Assembly (NCBI RefSeq): GCF_002868715.1
Contig: NZ_PKLZ01000009.1
Location: 124,001-188,000, forward strand
Direction of reading: 5' to 3'
DNA: 64,000 nt
Source: Kineobactrum sediminis
GTDB taxonomy: Bacteria > Pseudomonadota > Gammaproteobacteria > Pseudomonadales > Halieaceae
Below are positions 42,652 through 52,086 of this stretch, in pieces. The translations under genes were made by a program, and so were the position numbers. The notes below the pieces were generated by a model. It was given only the letters and a program-made list of their open reading frames with translations, was not told where the DNA came from and ran no database searches. Position 1 is the first letter of the stretch; each line of letters begins with the position of its first letter.

Positions 42652-44025
42652 CTAGATAAAGGTAATGGCCACCTGAAACAAACGCTCCACCTGGGCAACA
42701 GAAGCTTTATCCGCAAGGAACAGGATGACGTGATCTTCTGCTTCAATGACCGTATCTTTCTCCGCAAAAATCACTTTATCCGCTCGCGCAATGGCGCCGA
42801 CCATGGTGCCCGGCGGCAGGTTCAGGTCACTGATCCTGCGACCGACCACCCGCGATGTTTCCGCGTCGCCATGTGCTATGATTTCTATCGCCTCGGCGGC
42901 GCCCCTGCGCAGCGAGTGTACGGCCACCACATCGCCCCGGCGAATGTGCGCCAGTAGCGCGCCAATGGTGACCTGGGCGGGGGAAATCGCGATATCCAGG
43001 GCGGTGCCCTGGACAAGATCCACGTAGCTTGTGCGATTGATGATCGCCATGGTTTTGCGCGCGCCGAGGCGCTTGGCGAGCATCGCCGACAACACATTGG
43101 TTTCGTCATCATTGGTGAGGGCACAGAATACATCCGTGGCATCAATGTCCTCGCTCTCGAGCAATGTGGCCTCGCCTGCCTCACCATGCAGTACTATCGT
43201 GCGATGCAGGGACTCGGCCAGGAACCTGCACCGATCCGGGTTTGATTCAATCACTTTAACCCGGTAATCGGATTCCAGAAGCTCCGCCAGGCGCTTGCCG
43301 ATATTACCGCCGCCCGCGATGACAATGCGCCGATAGGGCTTGTCAAACGGTCGGAAGGCACTGAGAATCGTCGAAATGTCATTCCGTTTGGCGATAAAGA
43401 ATATTTCGTCATTCGCTTCAATGACCGTCTCGCCAGTCGGCGTAATCGCACGATCACGGCGATAGATAGCAACAATGCGCAGTTTGGCTCGGGTCAATTG
43501 CTTGAGCCGCTCACGTAGCTGCCGGCCCACCATAGGGCCACCAATATCCGCACGCACCGCCACCAGCTGGAGTTTGCCATCGGCAAAATCGAGAATCTGG
43601 AGTGCTCCCGGTTGCCTGATCAAGTGACGAATAAACGTGGTGACCAGCTTTTCCGGACTGATCAGGAAGTCTACCGGCACCGCACCGGGCGCAAACAGCC
43701 GTGGATGGCTCTGGTAATCGGCCGATCGCACCCTCGCCAGCCGGGTGGGCGTATTGAACAGGGTATAGGCAATCTGGCAGGCCATCATGTTGGTTTCATC
43801 GCTGCTGGTTACCGCCAACAGCAAATCAGCGTCTTCAATACCCGCTTTTCTCAGGACTTCCGGATGTGACGCATGCCCAACCACCGTCCTGAGATCCAGA
43901 CGGTCTTGCAACGGCTTGAGCAGTTCCGACCGTTGGTCCACAAGCGTGATGTCATTGGCTTCGTTTACCAGATGCTCGGCGACGGTGGTGCCCACCTGGC
44001 CAGCCCCCAGAATAATGATATTCAT
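42652..44025 (-). CDS. trkA: Trk system potassium uptake NAD-binding subunit
   Basis: A 457-residue cytoplasmic regulator made of two RCK halves. The Rossmann glycine motifs are MNIIILGAGQVGTTVAEHL at the N terminus and IVIAGGGNIGKRLAELL in the middle; each half ends in a TrkA-C domain (PGTMVGAIARADKVIFAEKD). It gates the TrkH channel in response to NAD(H) and nucleotides. It lies 21 bases downstream of trkH on the same strand, and the length matches E. coli TrkA (458). Confidence 0.97.
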   Translation of the reverse strand: MNIIILGAGQVGTTVAEHLVNEANDITLVDQRSELLKPLQDRLDLRTVVGHASHPEVLRKAGIEDADLLLAVTSSDETNMMACQIAYTLFNTPTRLARVRSADYQSHPRLFAPGAVPVDFLISPEKLVTTFIRHLIRQPGALQILDFADGKLQLVAVRADIGGPMVGRQLRERLKQLTRAKLRIVAIYRRDRAITPTGETVIEANDEIFFIAKRNDISTILSAFRPFDKPYRRIVIAGGGNIGKRLAELLESDYRVKVIESNPDRCRFLAESLHRTIVLHGEAGEATLLESEDIDATDVFCALTNDDETNVLSAMLAKRLGARKTMAIINRTSYVDLVQGTALDIAISPAQVTIGALLAHIRRGDVVAVHSLRRGAAEAIEIIAHGDAETSRVVGRRISDLNLPPGTMVGAIARADKVIFAEKDTVIEAEDHVILFLADKASVAQVERLFQVAITFI

Positions 44026-44046
44026 AATGACTCCGTCCGAGCGCTG

Positions 44047-45492
44047 TCAGTGGCGCCAGTAGGCGGGAAGAAAAAGAATCAGCAGGGTGAATACTTCCAG
44101 GCGCCCCACCAGCATGCCCACGACACCCAGCCACTTCACCGTCGGACTCACCGTGGCAAAGTTGCCGGCAACCTCGCCCAGGCCCGGGCCGAGCAGGTTG
44201 ATCGTTGCGACCACGGCACCAAAGGCGGATTCAAGATCCAGCCCGGCCGCCATCATCGCGACTGTCAACAAGAGCGCGGTGACGATGTACAGTACGTAGA
44301 AGCCCCAGATCGAAAATAACACGTCCTCGGAGACCGGGCGCCTGCCCAGCTTGACTACCGACACTGCGCGAGGATGCGCGAGCAGGAACAGCTGGCGCAG
44401 TCCGAGACGTGCCAGTAGCATGATGCGCAACACTTTAATGCCACCTGCTGTGGAACCGGCGCAGCCACCAATGAAAGAGACGATCACCAGCACCAGGGGA
44501 ATGTGCAGCGGCCAGTCAGCAAATGTTGCAGTACCGAAGCCGGTACTGGTGAGAATGGATGCCACCTGAAACGCGGACTGCCTGAAAGATTCGCTAAAAC
44601 CCTCATAGGCCCCCGCCAGGAACAAACTCAAGCCTACAATCACCGTGGCTCCCGCGAAAATCAGGCCATAGGCCTTTGCCTCGGGGTCAGTTGTATAGGG
44701 TCTTAGCGAAAGCCGGCGCCAGGCCAGGAAGTGAATGGCGAAATTGATCCCGCCGGCGAGCATGAACACAATGGCAATGCCCTCAATCAGTGGGCTGTTA
44801 TAAAAGCCGATACTGGCATCATGGGTTGAGAATCCCCCGGTGGCGACGGTGGTATAGGCATGACAGATAGCGTCAAAGGGCGTCATCCCCGCCAGCCAGT
44901 AGCAGACGGCGCAGCCCGCGGTAAGCGCCAGGTAAATGAGCCACAACATCCGCGCAGTCTGGGCAATCCTGGGGGTCATTTTCTCATGTTTGGCGACCCC
45001 GGAGGCCTCGGCCCGGTAAAGCTGCATGCCACCCACGCCGAGCAGGGGCAGGATCGCGATGGCCAGCACGATGATCCCCATCCCCCCCAGCCACTGGATT
45101 TGCTGACGGTGATACAGTATCGAAACCGGGAGACTGTCGAGGCCGACAATCACCGTCGCCCCGGTTGTGGTAAAGCCTGAAATGGATTCGAAAACGGCGT
45201 CGCCGACGCTCAGGTGCAGGCCCAGGACGAACGGTAATGCACCGACAATCCCCAGAATTACCCAGAACAGAGTCACCACCAGGAAGCCGTCGCGGATTGA
45301 CAGCTCCTGTTGTTGTCGAAAATTGGGCAGCCACAGCACCAGGCCGGCAGCTATTGAGGCCAGCATGGATATCAGGAAGATGCTCCACTGACCGTCGCCA
45401 TAAAACAGCGCCACCGCAATGGACGGTGCAAAGCCGAGGCTGTAAAGCACCAGCAAGATACCGAACAGACGGGTTATCGCGCGCCAGTGCAT
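44047..45492 (-). CDS. trkH: Trk potassium transporter membrane subunit
   Basis: A 481-residue SKT-family transporter with about ten helices and four pore repeats. Filter-type segments include SISGFTTTGATV, TVATGGFSTHDASIG and ILTSTGFGTATFADWP. It imports K+ together with TrkA. It is the first gene of trkHA and is divergent from a KdpD-like kinase gene, with 219 bases between. Confidence 0.96.
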   Translation of the reverse strand: MHWRAITRLFGILLVLYSLGFAPSIAVALFYGDGQWSIFLISMLASIAAGLVLWLPNFRQQQELSIRDGFLVVTLFWVILGIVGALPFVLGLHLSVGDAVFESISGFTTTGATVIVGLDSLPVSILYHRQQIQWLGGMGIIVLAIAILPLLGVGGMQLYRAEASGVAKHEKMTPRIAQTARMLWLIYLALTAGCAVCYWLAGMTPFDAICHAYTTVATGGFSTHDASIGFYNSPLIEGIAIVFMLAGGINFAIHFLAWRRLSLRPYTTDPEAKAYGLIFAGATVIVGLSLFLAGAYEGFSESFRQSAFQVASILTSTGFGTATFADWPLHIPLVLVIVSFIGGCAGSTAGGIKVLRIMLLARLGLRQLFLLAHPRAVSVVKLGRRPVSEDVLFSIWGFYVLYIVTALLLTVAMMAAGLDLESAFGAVVATINLLGPGLGEVAGNFATVSPTVKWLGVVGMLVGRLEVFTLLILFLPAYWRH

Positions 45493-45711
45493 TGCTCATA
45501 CGCCGAACCTGCGACGCCTGTTGCCATTGTCAGCATGCTAAAATGCCCCGATCTTCAATGATCGGGATTATCAACACTGTTCCGGAACCGGTCACATAAA
45601 AAGAGTGTAAGATCTTTATGCGGTTTTTACTTTATGATCGGGGCCAACGAAGATTGCACCTTCGCCAGCGTACAGTAAAGCCACAAGCACAAAGCAGAAA
45701 GCACACGGGCA
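45493..45711. promoter_or_regulatory. Divergent promoter region, trkHA / kdpDE-like
   Basis: A 219-base region between two divergent operons. It holds a small hairpin (CCCGATC/GATCGGG, 45547-45566) and an AT-rich stretch around 45597-45635. The shared control region is the natural place for the adjacent response regulator to bind, but no binding site can be assigned by eye. Confidence 0.4.
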
Positions 45712-47121
45712 GTGACTTTTGATATGAACGGAATACACAATCTGCGGGGCTACATGGCAGCTGTTGCGATTATCGCAGCCTCTACCGTAATCGCCTTTCT
45801 TTTGCCGAGACTAATGCCCCATGCCAGCCTGTCACTGGTTTTTTTAACCGGTGTACTGGTTGCAGCCGCCAGCGGCAGGCTGGGACCGTCCCTGCTTGCC
45901 AGCATCCTCGCCTTCCTGACCCTGAATTTCTTTTTTACACCCCCTTTTTATACGTTTGAGGTCGCCGACGACGGCGATGTCATGACCCTGGCGTTTTTTC
46001 TGGTGATCGCGACCATCACCGGCAATCTCGCCGCGCGCATGCGCAAGGAAATGGCCAGGCGCGAGGAGGCCCTGAAGCAACTATCTGCGCTGTATGATTT
46101 CAGCAGAACATTATCCTCCACTTCCGGAGCCGATGAGGTGCGCTTCGGGCTCCAGGACCAGTTGCAACAAACCCTGGGCAGAACGGTGACAGTGTATACC
46201 CAGCGGGAGGAGGCCGTTCCCATTAGCTCAGCGCCCACTACCCGCCTGGCCCTTGAATCCGGAGAATCAGCGAATACCTTTATCGTAATTGTGGGAACGC
46301 TGGAGCCCGACGAGCACAATATCGCCCTGAACCTCACTACGCTCGCAGAGAATGCATTGCAGAGAATCAAGTTGGCGGAAGAGCTTGAAACAACAAAGAT
46401 TGCAGCCGAAACCGAACAGCTGCGCGCGGCACTGCTGTCCTCGGTATCACATGACCTGCGCACGCCCCTGGCCTCCATCATCGGCTCCACCAGCAGCCTT
46501 CTGGAGTACGGTCACTCATTCAGCGAGGCAGCCAGGACGGACCTGCTGGCGACCGTGCTGGATGAATCCAGGCGCCTGGACCGGCACATCCAGAACCTTT
46601 TGGACATGACGCGACTGGGCCAGGGTAAATTGTCCCTGAAACGGGACTGGGTTGATGTCAGTGATATCATCGCCAGCGCCGTGTCCCGACTGGAAAATAT
46701 ACTGGATGGAATCAGTCTCGAAACCAGGGTACCCGAGGGTGCGCCGTTGCTTTATGTACACGGCGCACTGGTGGAGCAGGCCCTGGTGAACCTGCTGGAT
46801 AATGCGGCCCGGTTTTCTCCCGAAGGCGGCTGTATCACTATCGTGGTGACCCCCGGTCCCGAGACACTGCAACTTGACATTTGCGATCAGGGGCCGGGGA
46901 TTCCAGAAGAGGAACGTGAGAAAATATTCGACATGTTTTATACCGCAAAACAGGGTGATCGCAGCCAGTTGCAGGGAACCGGGCTTGGCCTGGCCATTTG
47001 TCGCGGCATGATTGCAGCACATGGTGGCAGCGTCACGGCCCGAAGTGGACATGATGGAATCGGTACTTGCTTCTCCGTTACGCTACCGGTCGCTCCCTCC
47101 CGCGAGACAACGACAGCATGA
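45712..47121 (+). CDS. KdpD-like sensor histidine kinase lacking the N-terminal KdpD domains
   Basis: A 469-residue kinase (GTG 45712, or ATG 45724 four codons later). Four short helices (about residues 14-104) of the DUF4118 type contain LTLNFFFTPPFYTFEV, as in KdpD. A GAF-like linker, HisKA with SHDLRTPLASIIGS (His247) and an HATPase domain (NLLDNAARF, DQGPGIPEEE, GTGLGLAIC) follow. Standard KdpD has about 900 residues with a K+-sensing N-terminal KdpD/USP region, which is absent here. The stop overlaps the response regulator ATG. No kdpFABC is nearby; trkHA is divergent instead. Confidence 0.9.
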   Translation: MTFDMNGIHNLRGYMAAVAIIAASTVIAFLLPRLMPHASLSLVFLTGVLVAAASGRLGPSLLASILAFLTLNFFFTPPFYTFEVADDGDVMTLAFFLVIATITGNLAARMRKEMARREEALKQLSALYDFSRTLSSTSGADEVRFGLQDQLQQTLGRTVTVYTQREEAVPISSAPTTRLALESGESANTFIVIVGTLEPDEHNIALNLTTLAENALQRIKLAEELETTKIAAETEQLRAALLSSVSHDLRTPLASIIGSTSSLLEYGHSFSEAARTDLLATVLDESRRLDRHIQNLLDMTRLGQGKLSLKRDWVDVSDIIASAVSRLENILDGISLETRVPEGAPLLYVHGALVEQALVNLLDNAARFSPEGGCITIVVTPGPETLQLDICDQGPGIPEEEREKIFDMFYTAKQGDRSQLQGTGLGLAICRGMIAAHGGSVTARSGHDGIGTCFSVTLPVAPSRETTTA

Positions 47122-47819
47122 TCATGAACACTCTGAAAGGCGACGTCCTCGTGGTCGAAGACGAAGCCCAGATCCGCAAGTTCGTACGTATCAGCCTGGA
47201 GGCCGAAGGCTACACCGTCCACGAGACACGTCTGGGTGGCGAGGGACTGGAGCTGATAGCGGCGTCCCCTCCCTGCCTGGTTATCCTTGACCTGGGGCTC
47301 CCTGACATGGATGGCCAGCAATTTTTGAGACGCGTGCGGGAGTGGTCCACAGTTCCCGTTATTGTCCTATCCGTGAGGGCCTCAGAGACCGAGAAGGTAC
47401 AGGCACTGGATGCGGGCGCCAATGACTATGTGACCAAGCCCTTTGGCATCAGCGAACTCATGGCGCGCATCCGGGTGGTGCTGCGCAACAGCGAGGGCCG
47501 TGCTACTCCACCTGCGCTATTCCAGTCAGGGCCCCTGACGGTGGATCTCGCGCAGCGGAAGGTCAGCGTGGAAGGCGTTCCCGTACACCTCACCCGCAAA
47601 GAATATGACCTGCTGCATTTACTGATTAGCAACAGTGGCCAGGTGATGACACACCAGCAGATACTGCGCGCTGTCTGGGGGCCCGGACAACAGGAAGAGA
47701 CGCACTATCTGCGAGTCCTGGTCAGGCAGCTTCGTAACAAACTGGGAGATGAGCCTACCCGGCCGCGCTTCGTCATTACCGTGCAGGGCGTAGGATACCG
47801 ATTGGCGAGCAGTGCCTGA
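47118..47819 (+). CDS. KdpE-like response regulator
   Basis: A 233-residue OmpR/PhoB-type regulator from ATG 47118, which overlaps the kinase stop (ATGA). The receiver domain has the acidic pocket VVEDE, phospho-acceptor Asp58 in VILDLGLPDMDG and the Lys of YVTKPFG. The C-terminal winged helix includes VHLTRKEYDLLHLLISNSGQ and ETHYLRVLVRQLRNKLGDEP, very close to KdpE. It is probably activated by the neighbouring short kinase and may control trkHA, though no target site can be seen. Confidence 0.93.
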   Translation: MIMNTLKGDVLVVEDEAQIRKFVRISLEAEGYTVHETRLGGEGLELIAASPPCLVILDLGLPDMDGQQFLRRVREWSTVPVIVLSVRASETEKVQALDAGANDYVTKPFGISELMARIRVVLRNSEGRATPPALFQSGPLTVDLAQRKVSVEGVPVHLTRKEYDLLHLLISNSGQVMTHQQILRAVWGPGQQEETHYLRVLVRQLRNKLGDEPTRPRFVITVQGVGYRLASSA

Positions 47820-48183
47820 GATCAACCGCAAATAATACCCTGGTTTCACAAACGGCATTTTACTCATCACCATTGGCAGGCGCTTGTGGCTGGCTAACAG
47901 GTGTTCAGGTGGCAGGCTTCAGCGGTTTTGCATTCAGGTAGCATCATGCTACGCATATTGCACGTAGTCATTGAAGCCGAACGGCTAAGACAGAGAGGAT
48001 AGCGGTCGCCAGGATGTCACCAGGACTGGACCAATCCTGGCCACTGAGCGCCAGTTCGATGGGTCGGCCGGGTTATAGGATGTTGATTTATAAGACCTAT
48101 TTATTGGGGCTAAAAATTCAAAACCTTCCCGACCAAATCTCAGTAAAGCCCGCCTCTGTGTGGGCTGCATTTCCCCACTATAT
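47820..48183. other. Intergenic region without a gene
   Basis: A 364-base gap between convergent genes. It contains a 15-base palindrome at 47938-47952 (GTAGCATCATGCTAC) and a weak terminator-like stem for the minus-strand gene at 48147-48166 (AGCCC/GGGCT followed by TTT on that strand). No coding signal is seen. Confidence 0.45.
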
Positions 48184-49227
48184 TTAGCCTACGACTTTAT
48201 TGCGTCCTGAGTCCTTGGCTTTATATAGAGCCTCATCTGCGCGATTAACAAAATTTTCTGCGGTGTCGTTCTGTTGTAACTCCGCAATACCAATCGAGAT
48301 TGTGATCTTTCCCAGCAGATGGTCATCTGACTTTCGCTTCAGGCGGCTTTTTTCCATGTCAGATCGAATATTTTCCGCAATTGCCAGGGCGGCATTCTTA
48401 CTCGTCCCGGGCATAACGATTATCATTTCCTCACCACCGTAGCGCGCAACATGATGATATTCAGAGACGTGCTTCTTTATCAGGGCAGCAACATACCTGA
48501 TGACATTATCGCCAATGGTATGCCCCCAGGTATCATTGACCTGCTTGAAATGGTCAATATCCAGCATTGCCAGGCAGACGGGCGGCTTCTCGTTACCCCG
48601 GACAATGTCACTCATGATTTCATCGAACGCATGACGGTTGAGCAAGCCGGTCAGGCCGTCGGTAGTAGCCACTTTTCTGACCGTGACCAGTTCAGCGCGA
48701 AGCTGCTCCATTTCAGTATTCGCTTTCGTCAACTCCGACTGCATTGCTTGCGTGGTCACTGCAAGTGCACGCGTCTCTCTGATGATGTCCTGAAATATCG
48801 CCTGGTGATTGGCGACTTCTGATGTGTTTTCCAGTAACGCAGATTTCTGCTCAAAACTCTCGCCGGTTTGTTCAGCTTTATTGAACGTCTCATCAATAGC
48901 ATTGGAGGCGCGGGTTAGTACGCGGTGTATTTTCTGGTTGATGTCCTCAAACGATTCCAGAGAGGCGTTACAGATAAAAGAGGCGTAAAGTTCTTCGCTT
49001 TTTTTACTCTCCAGAGTTTTTGATTCAGCTAATAGTGAATCAATAGCCTTGTTCAATTCGGGATTTTGTTCGGCTACGTAGTCATACAGTAGTGCGTAGT
49101 TTATCGGGTTGGCAGCAATGCGATGTTCTGCGAAGAACGGAAAAATTTTCTTGCGATAGCTTTCATTCAGTGTGAGCGAAAAATCATACGAAGGAAGAAT
49201 CGACTTGGTGTGAGTCATAGCTGCCAT
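48184..49227 (-). CDS. Diguanylate cyclase (GGDEF)
   Basis: A 347-residue cytoplasmic protein. The N-terminal 175 residues are helical and coiled (QAIFQDIIRETRALAVTTQA) without a recognised sensor fold. The C-terminal GGDEF domain has DGLTGLLNRHAFDE, MLDIDHFKQVNDTWGH and the active-site variant RYGGEEM, and is expected to make c-di-GMP. The RxxD inhibitory site that normally lies five residues before GGEEM is absent (the sequence there is VSEYHHVA), so product inhibition is likely weak. It resembles the short GGDEF proteins with a helical N terminus found in many marine gammaproteobacteria. Confidence 0.92.
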   Translation of the reverse strand: MAAMTHTKSILPSYDFSLTLNESYRKKIFPFFAEHRIAANPINYALLYDYVAEQNPELNKAIDSLLAESKTLESKKSEELYASFICNASLESFEDINQKIHRVLTRASNAIDETFNKAEQTGESFEQKSALLENTSEVANHQAIFQDIIRETRALAVTTQAMQSELTKANTEMEQLRAELVTVRKVATTDGLTGLLNRHAFDEIMSDIVRGNEKPPVCLAMLDIDHFKQVNDTWGHTIGDNVIRYVAALIKKHVSEYHHVARYGGEEMIIVMPGTSKNAALAIAENIRSDMEKSRLKRKSDDHLLGKITISIGIAELQQNDTAENFVNRADEALYKAKDSGRNKVVG

Positions 49228-49548
49228 TAAACCGTTACGAATGTTTGATCAAACAGAGGAAGCCAATGGATGTATTAACATCTTGCCTGCCGATTTTTGA
49301 CGTCAGAGAATACACTGATACGCACGATAAGTTCAAGCTGCTGGAACAACGCAATTTATCCTGAGGGAGTTGTCATGATTTTGTCTAGAAGCGGCGCCGC
49401 CCCCACAACGCCTGACCGGCAGACGCCGGGAGTTCGGTCTATTTCCAGAAAAACTTATTTACAATGTAACAATCTCAAGCCACAGGCATCTCTGATGCAC
49501 AACAGTGGTTTCCGAATCGCTAGAAGTATCAGTTAAAGGAGAAGTTGG
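49228..49548. other. Divergent intergenic region with a possible small ORF
   Basis: A 321-base gap between the cyclase and the TonB receptor gene. It contains a 53-codon ORF at 49375-49536 that starts at an ATG with GAGGGAG seven bases upstream and ends 12 bases before the receptor gene. Its product (starting MILSRSGAAPTTP) is basic and unrecognised. Otherwise only AT-rich promoter-like sequence near 49460-49480 is seen. Confidence 0.35.
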
Positions 49549-51822
49549 GTGACTGAACAAGGATTCGCGGGTGGACTGGTGTGCCATGATAAGAAAAATT
49601 GGAGAATTGGCATCAGGATCTGCGCTCTGGGTATCTTACCTATGGTGCTACAGCCGCATAGCGCCGTGGCGGAGTTACAGAGTTCATCCCTTGAAGAAAT
49701 TATTGTTACCGCGCAAAAGCAGGAGCAATCGCTGCAGGAAGTGGCGTTATCCGTCGATGTTCTTAAAGGGGATGAGCTGGATATGATCAGGGCCTCTGCC
49801 CAGGATGTGCTGTTCCTTGCAGCGCGTTCACCCAGTGTCTATGCGGAGTCCTCGTCCGGGCGTACATTTCCCCGCTTTTATATTCGTGGACTGGGAAATA
49901 CTGACTTCGACCTGAACGCCAGCCAGCCGGTTTCCCTGGTCTATGACGATGTGGTGCTGGAAAACTCCATACTGAAGGGATTTCCGGTATTTGATACCGA
50001 TCGGGTAGAGGTTGTGAGAGGCCCGCAGGGAACCTTATACGGGCGTAACACCCCTGCCGGGGTGATCAGGTTTGAGTCGGTAAAACCATCCACAACCAGC
50101 GAAGGGTATCTGCGAGGCGCTTTTGGTCGTTTCAACACAGTCGATGTTGAAGGCGCGGTGAATGTCCCTTTAAGCAACGATGGCATCAGCATGAGGCTGT
50201 CGGGTCTCTACCAACAACGCGATGATTTCGTCGACAACACCTTCTCCGGCGGGGAAGACGGCTTTGAGGGTTTCGAGGAATTCGCGGCCCGTGTGCAGAT
50301 CCTGTTTCAACCGGTCGATAATTTTTCCGCACTACTGAACATGCATGGCCGTCAACTGGACGGTGGCTCCAGATTATTCAGGGCCAATATCATTGAACCT
50401 GGAGATGATCGGCTGGTTAACGACTTCAGGCTCACTGAAACGGCACAGGACGCCACCCAGGTCCTTGAGGTAGACAACTTCGGTGCCAGCCTTAAGATTG
50501 ACTGGCGGCTGCCCGTGGGCGCACTAACGTCCATCACTGCCTATGAAACGGTCAGCGCTGATGCCCGGGGCGATGTTGATGGTGGCTTCGGTGCGGACTT
50601 TGCGCCCCCGTCAGGGCCGGGTTCAATACCGTTTTCAGCGGAGACGGCGGACAATATTACCGGCCACGACCAGATCACCCAGGAACTCCGGTTGGCGGTT
50701 GCTGTGTCGGCAGCCGTAAGCGCCACTGTGGGCATGTTCCTGTTTTACGAAAATCTGGAGATCGAAAACCTGAGTTTCGATACCCTGGCGGGCGGCGAAC
50801 TCAACGGGCTTGCGGTACAGGACCAGGAAACACGTGCCTGGGCAATCTTTGCCTCTACCCAGTGGGTGGTTACCCCGTCACTTGAGGTCAATGCAGGATT
50901 ACGGCTTTCAGGTGAAGACAAAAAGCTGGTCGCATCTCGCCTGATTGGGCCCTTTGGCGCGCCTGCGTTGGGCCCTGTGCGCCGCGATCTCGACGATACT
51001 GTCGTCTCGGGCGATATCAGTACGCGCTACATCCTTACTGAGCAGCTCAGTATTTACGGTCGCTATGCGCGCAGCTTCCGGGCGCCCAACGTCCAGGGCC
51101 GTATTGTATTTGGCGACGTCGTAACTGTTGCAGATACCGAGACTATTGATTCGGTTGAGTTTGGCCTGCGTTCCGAGTTCATGGAGGGAAGGGCGCGATT
51201 GAATGCAACCACGTTTTATTTCCAGACCGAGGATCAACAGCTGACCGCTGTTGGCGGTGCCGGTAATTTCAACCAGTTGCTTAATGCGGAGTCAGTAGAA
51301 GGCTATGGTATTGAGCTTGATATGTCGTTGCAGCTGTTTGAGGGGCTCTCGGTACAGGCAGGATACAGTTTTAACCACACCCGGATCGACGATCCCGATC
51401 TGGAAGTTGCTGTCTGTGCGGTGGCCTGTACGGTTCTGGATCCCATTAACCCGGTTACCGGCAACGCCCGTATTGATGGTAACTCGCTTCCCCAGGCGCC
51501 TGAACATATCGCCAATATCAGTCTCCAATACGAATTCAAGCTGCCCGAAAACAGGGGTACCATGTCGTTATCCGGGGATGTCTCCCATCGCAGCCGGGTA
51601 AATTTCTTTCTCTATGACAGCGTTGAGTTTCGTGGTGATGATGAGACGCTTGTAGGCTTGCGAGCTGCGTTTTCGCCTGCGGATGCAGCCTATGAACTCG
51701 CCATATTCAGCCGTAACGTCTTTGATGACCGCTCGATAAAGGGCGGCATTGATTTTAATAATTTCTCCGCATTTGTCAGTGAACCCCGCACCTGGGGCAT
51801 CGAAGCGAGTCTCAGGCTTTGA
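49549..51822 (+). CDS. TonB-dependent outer-membrane receptor
   Basis: A 757-residue protein with GTG 49549 and AAGGAG seven bases upstream. A signal peptide (to about residue 41) and a TonB-box-like LEEIIVTAQKQEQS precede the plug domain (FYIRGLGNTDFDLNASQPVS, then VEVVRGPQGTLYGRNTPAGV). The rest is a 22-strand type beta-barrel ending WGIEASLRL, with Leu rather than the usual terminal Phe. It belongs to the large FecA/sugar-type receptor group common in marine bacteria. The substrate could be a siderophore, vitamin or plant-derived compound; no neighbouring gene reveals it. Confidence 0.93.
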   Translation: MTEQGFAGGLVCHDKKNWRIGIRICALGILPMVLQPHSAVAELQSSSLEEIIVTAQKQEQSLQEVALSVDVLKGDELDMIRASAQDVLFLAARSPSVYAESSSGRTFPRFYIRGLGNTDFDLNASQPVSLVYDDVVLENSILKGFPVFDTDRVEVVRGPQGTLYGRNTPAGVIRFESVKPSTTSEGYLRGAFGRFNTVDVEGAVNVPLSNDGISMRLSGLYQQRDDFVDNTFSGGEDGFEGFEEFAARVQILFQPVDNFSALLNMHGRQLDGGSRLFRANIIEPGDDRLVNDFRLTETAQDATQVLEVDNFGASLKIDWRLPVGALTSITAYETVSADARGDVDGGFGADFAPPSGPGSIPFSAETADNITGHDQITQELRLAVAVSAAVSATVGMFLFYENLEIENLSFDTLAGGELNGLAVQDQETRAWAIFASTQWVVTPSLEVNAGLRLSGEDKKLVASRLIGPFGAPALGPVRRDLDDTVVSGDISTRYILTEQLSIYGRYARSFRAPNVQGRIVFGDVVTVADTETIDSVEFGLRSEFMEGRARLNATTFYFQTEDQQLTAVGGAGNFNQLLNAESVEGYGIELDMSLQLFEGLSVQAGYSFNHTRIDDPDLEVAVCAVACTVLDPINPVTGNARIDGNSLPQAPEHIANISLQYEFKLPENRGTMSLSGDVSHRSRVNFFLYDSVEFRGDDETLVGLRAAFSPADAAYELAIFSRNVFDDRSIKGGIDFNNFSAFVSEPRTWGIEASLRL

Positions 51823-52086
51823 TTTTGTAGAGTCACTTGTCAGCCCAAAGCCTCTACCGCCTGGCCAATGGATTCATCGATGTCTCCGTCTCGAATAGCT
51901 GAGAGCGACTATAGTTAGGATACAGTCGCAATAGCGGAGGGAGTGCATTCTTATGTTGCCGGAAGGCGTTATCAAAGTCAGTAAGGGCACGGCTTTCGAC
52001 AGGGACGCTTACCCTGCTTTCGATAGCAGGGGCCTTGCCCTGGTCACCGGTGGCGAGCCGGGTTGATCCACGTGGCAAGCCGGCAA

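Noticed and set aside
45712-47819. Part of a kdpFABCDE operon
   Set aside because: No kdpFABC genes flank the pair and the kinase lacks the N-terminal KdpD region.
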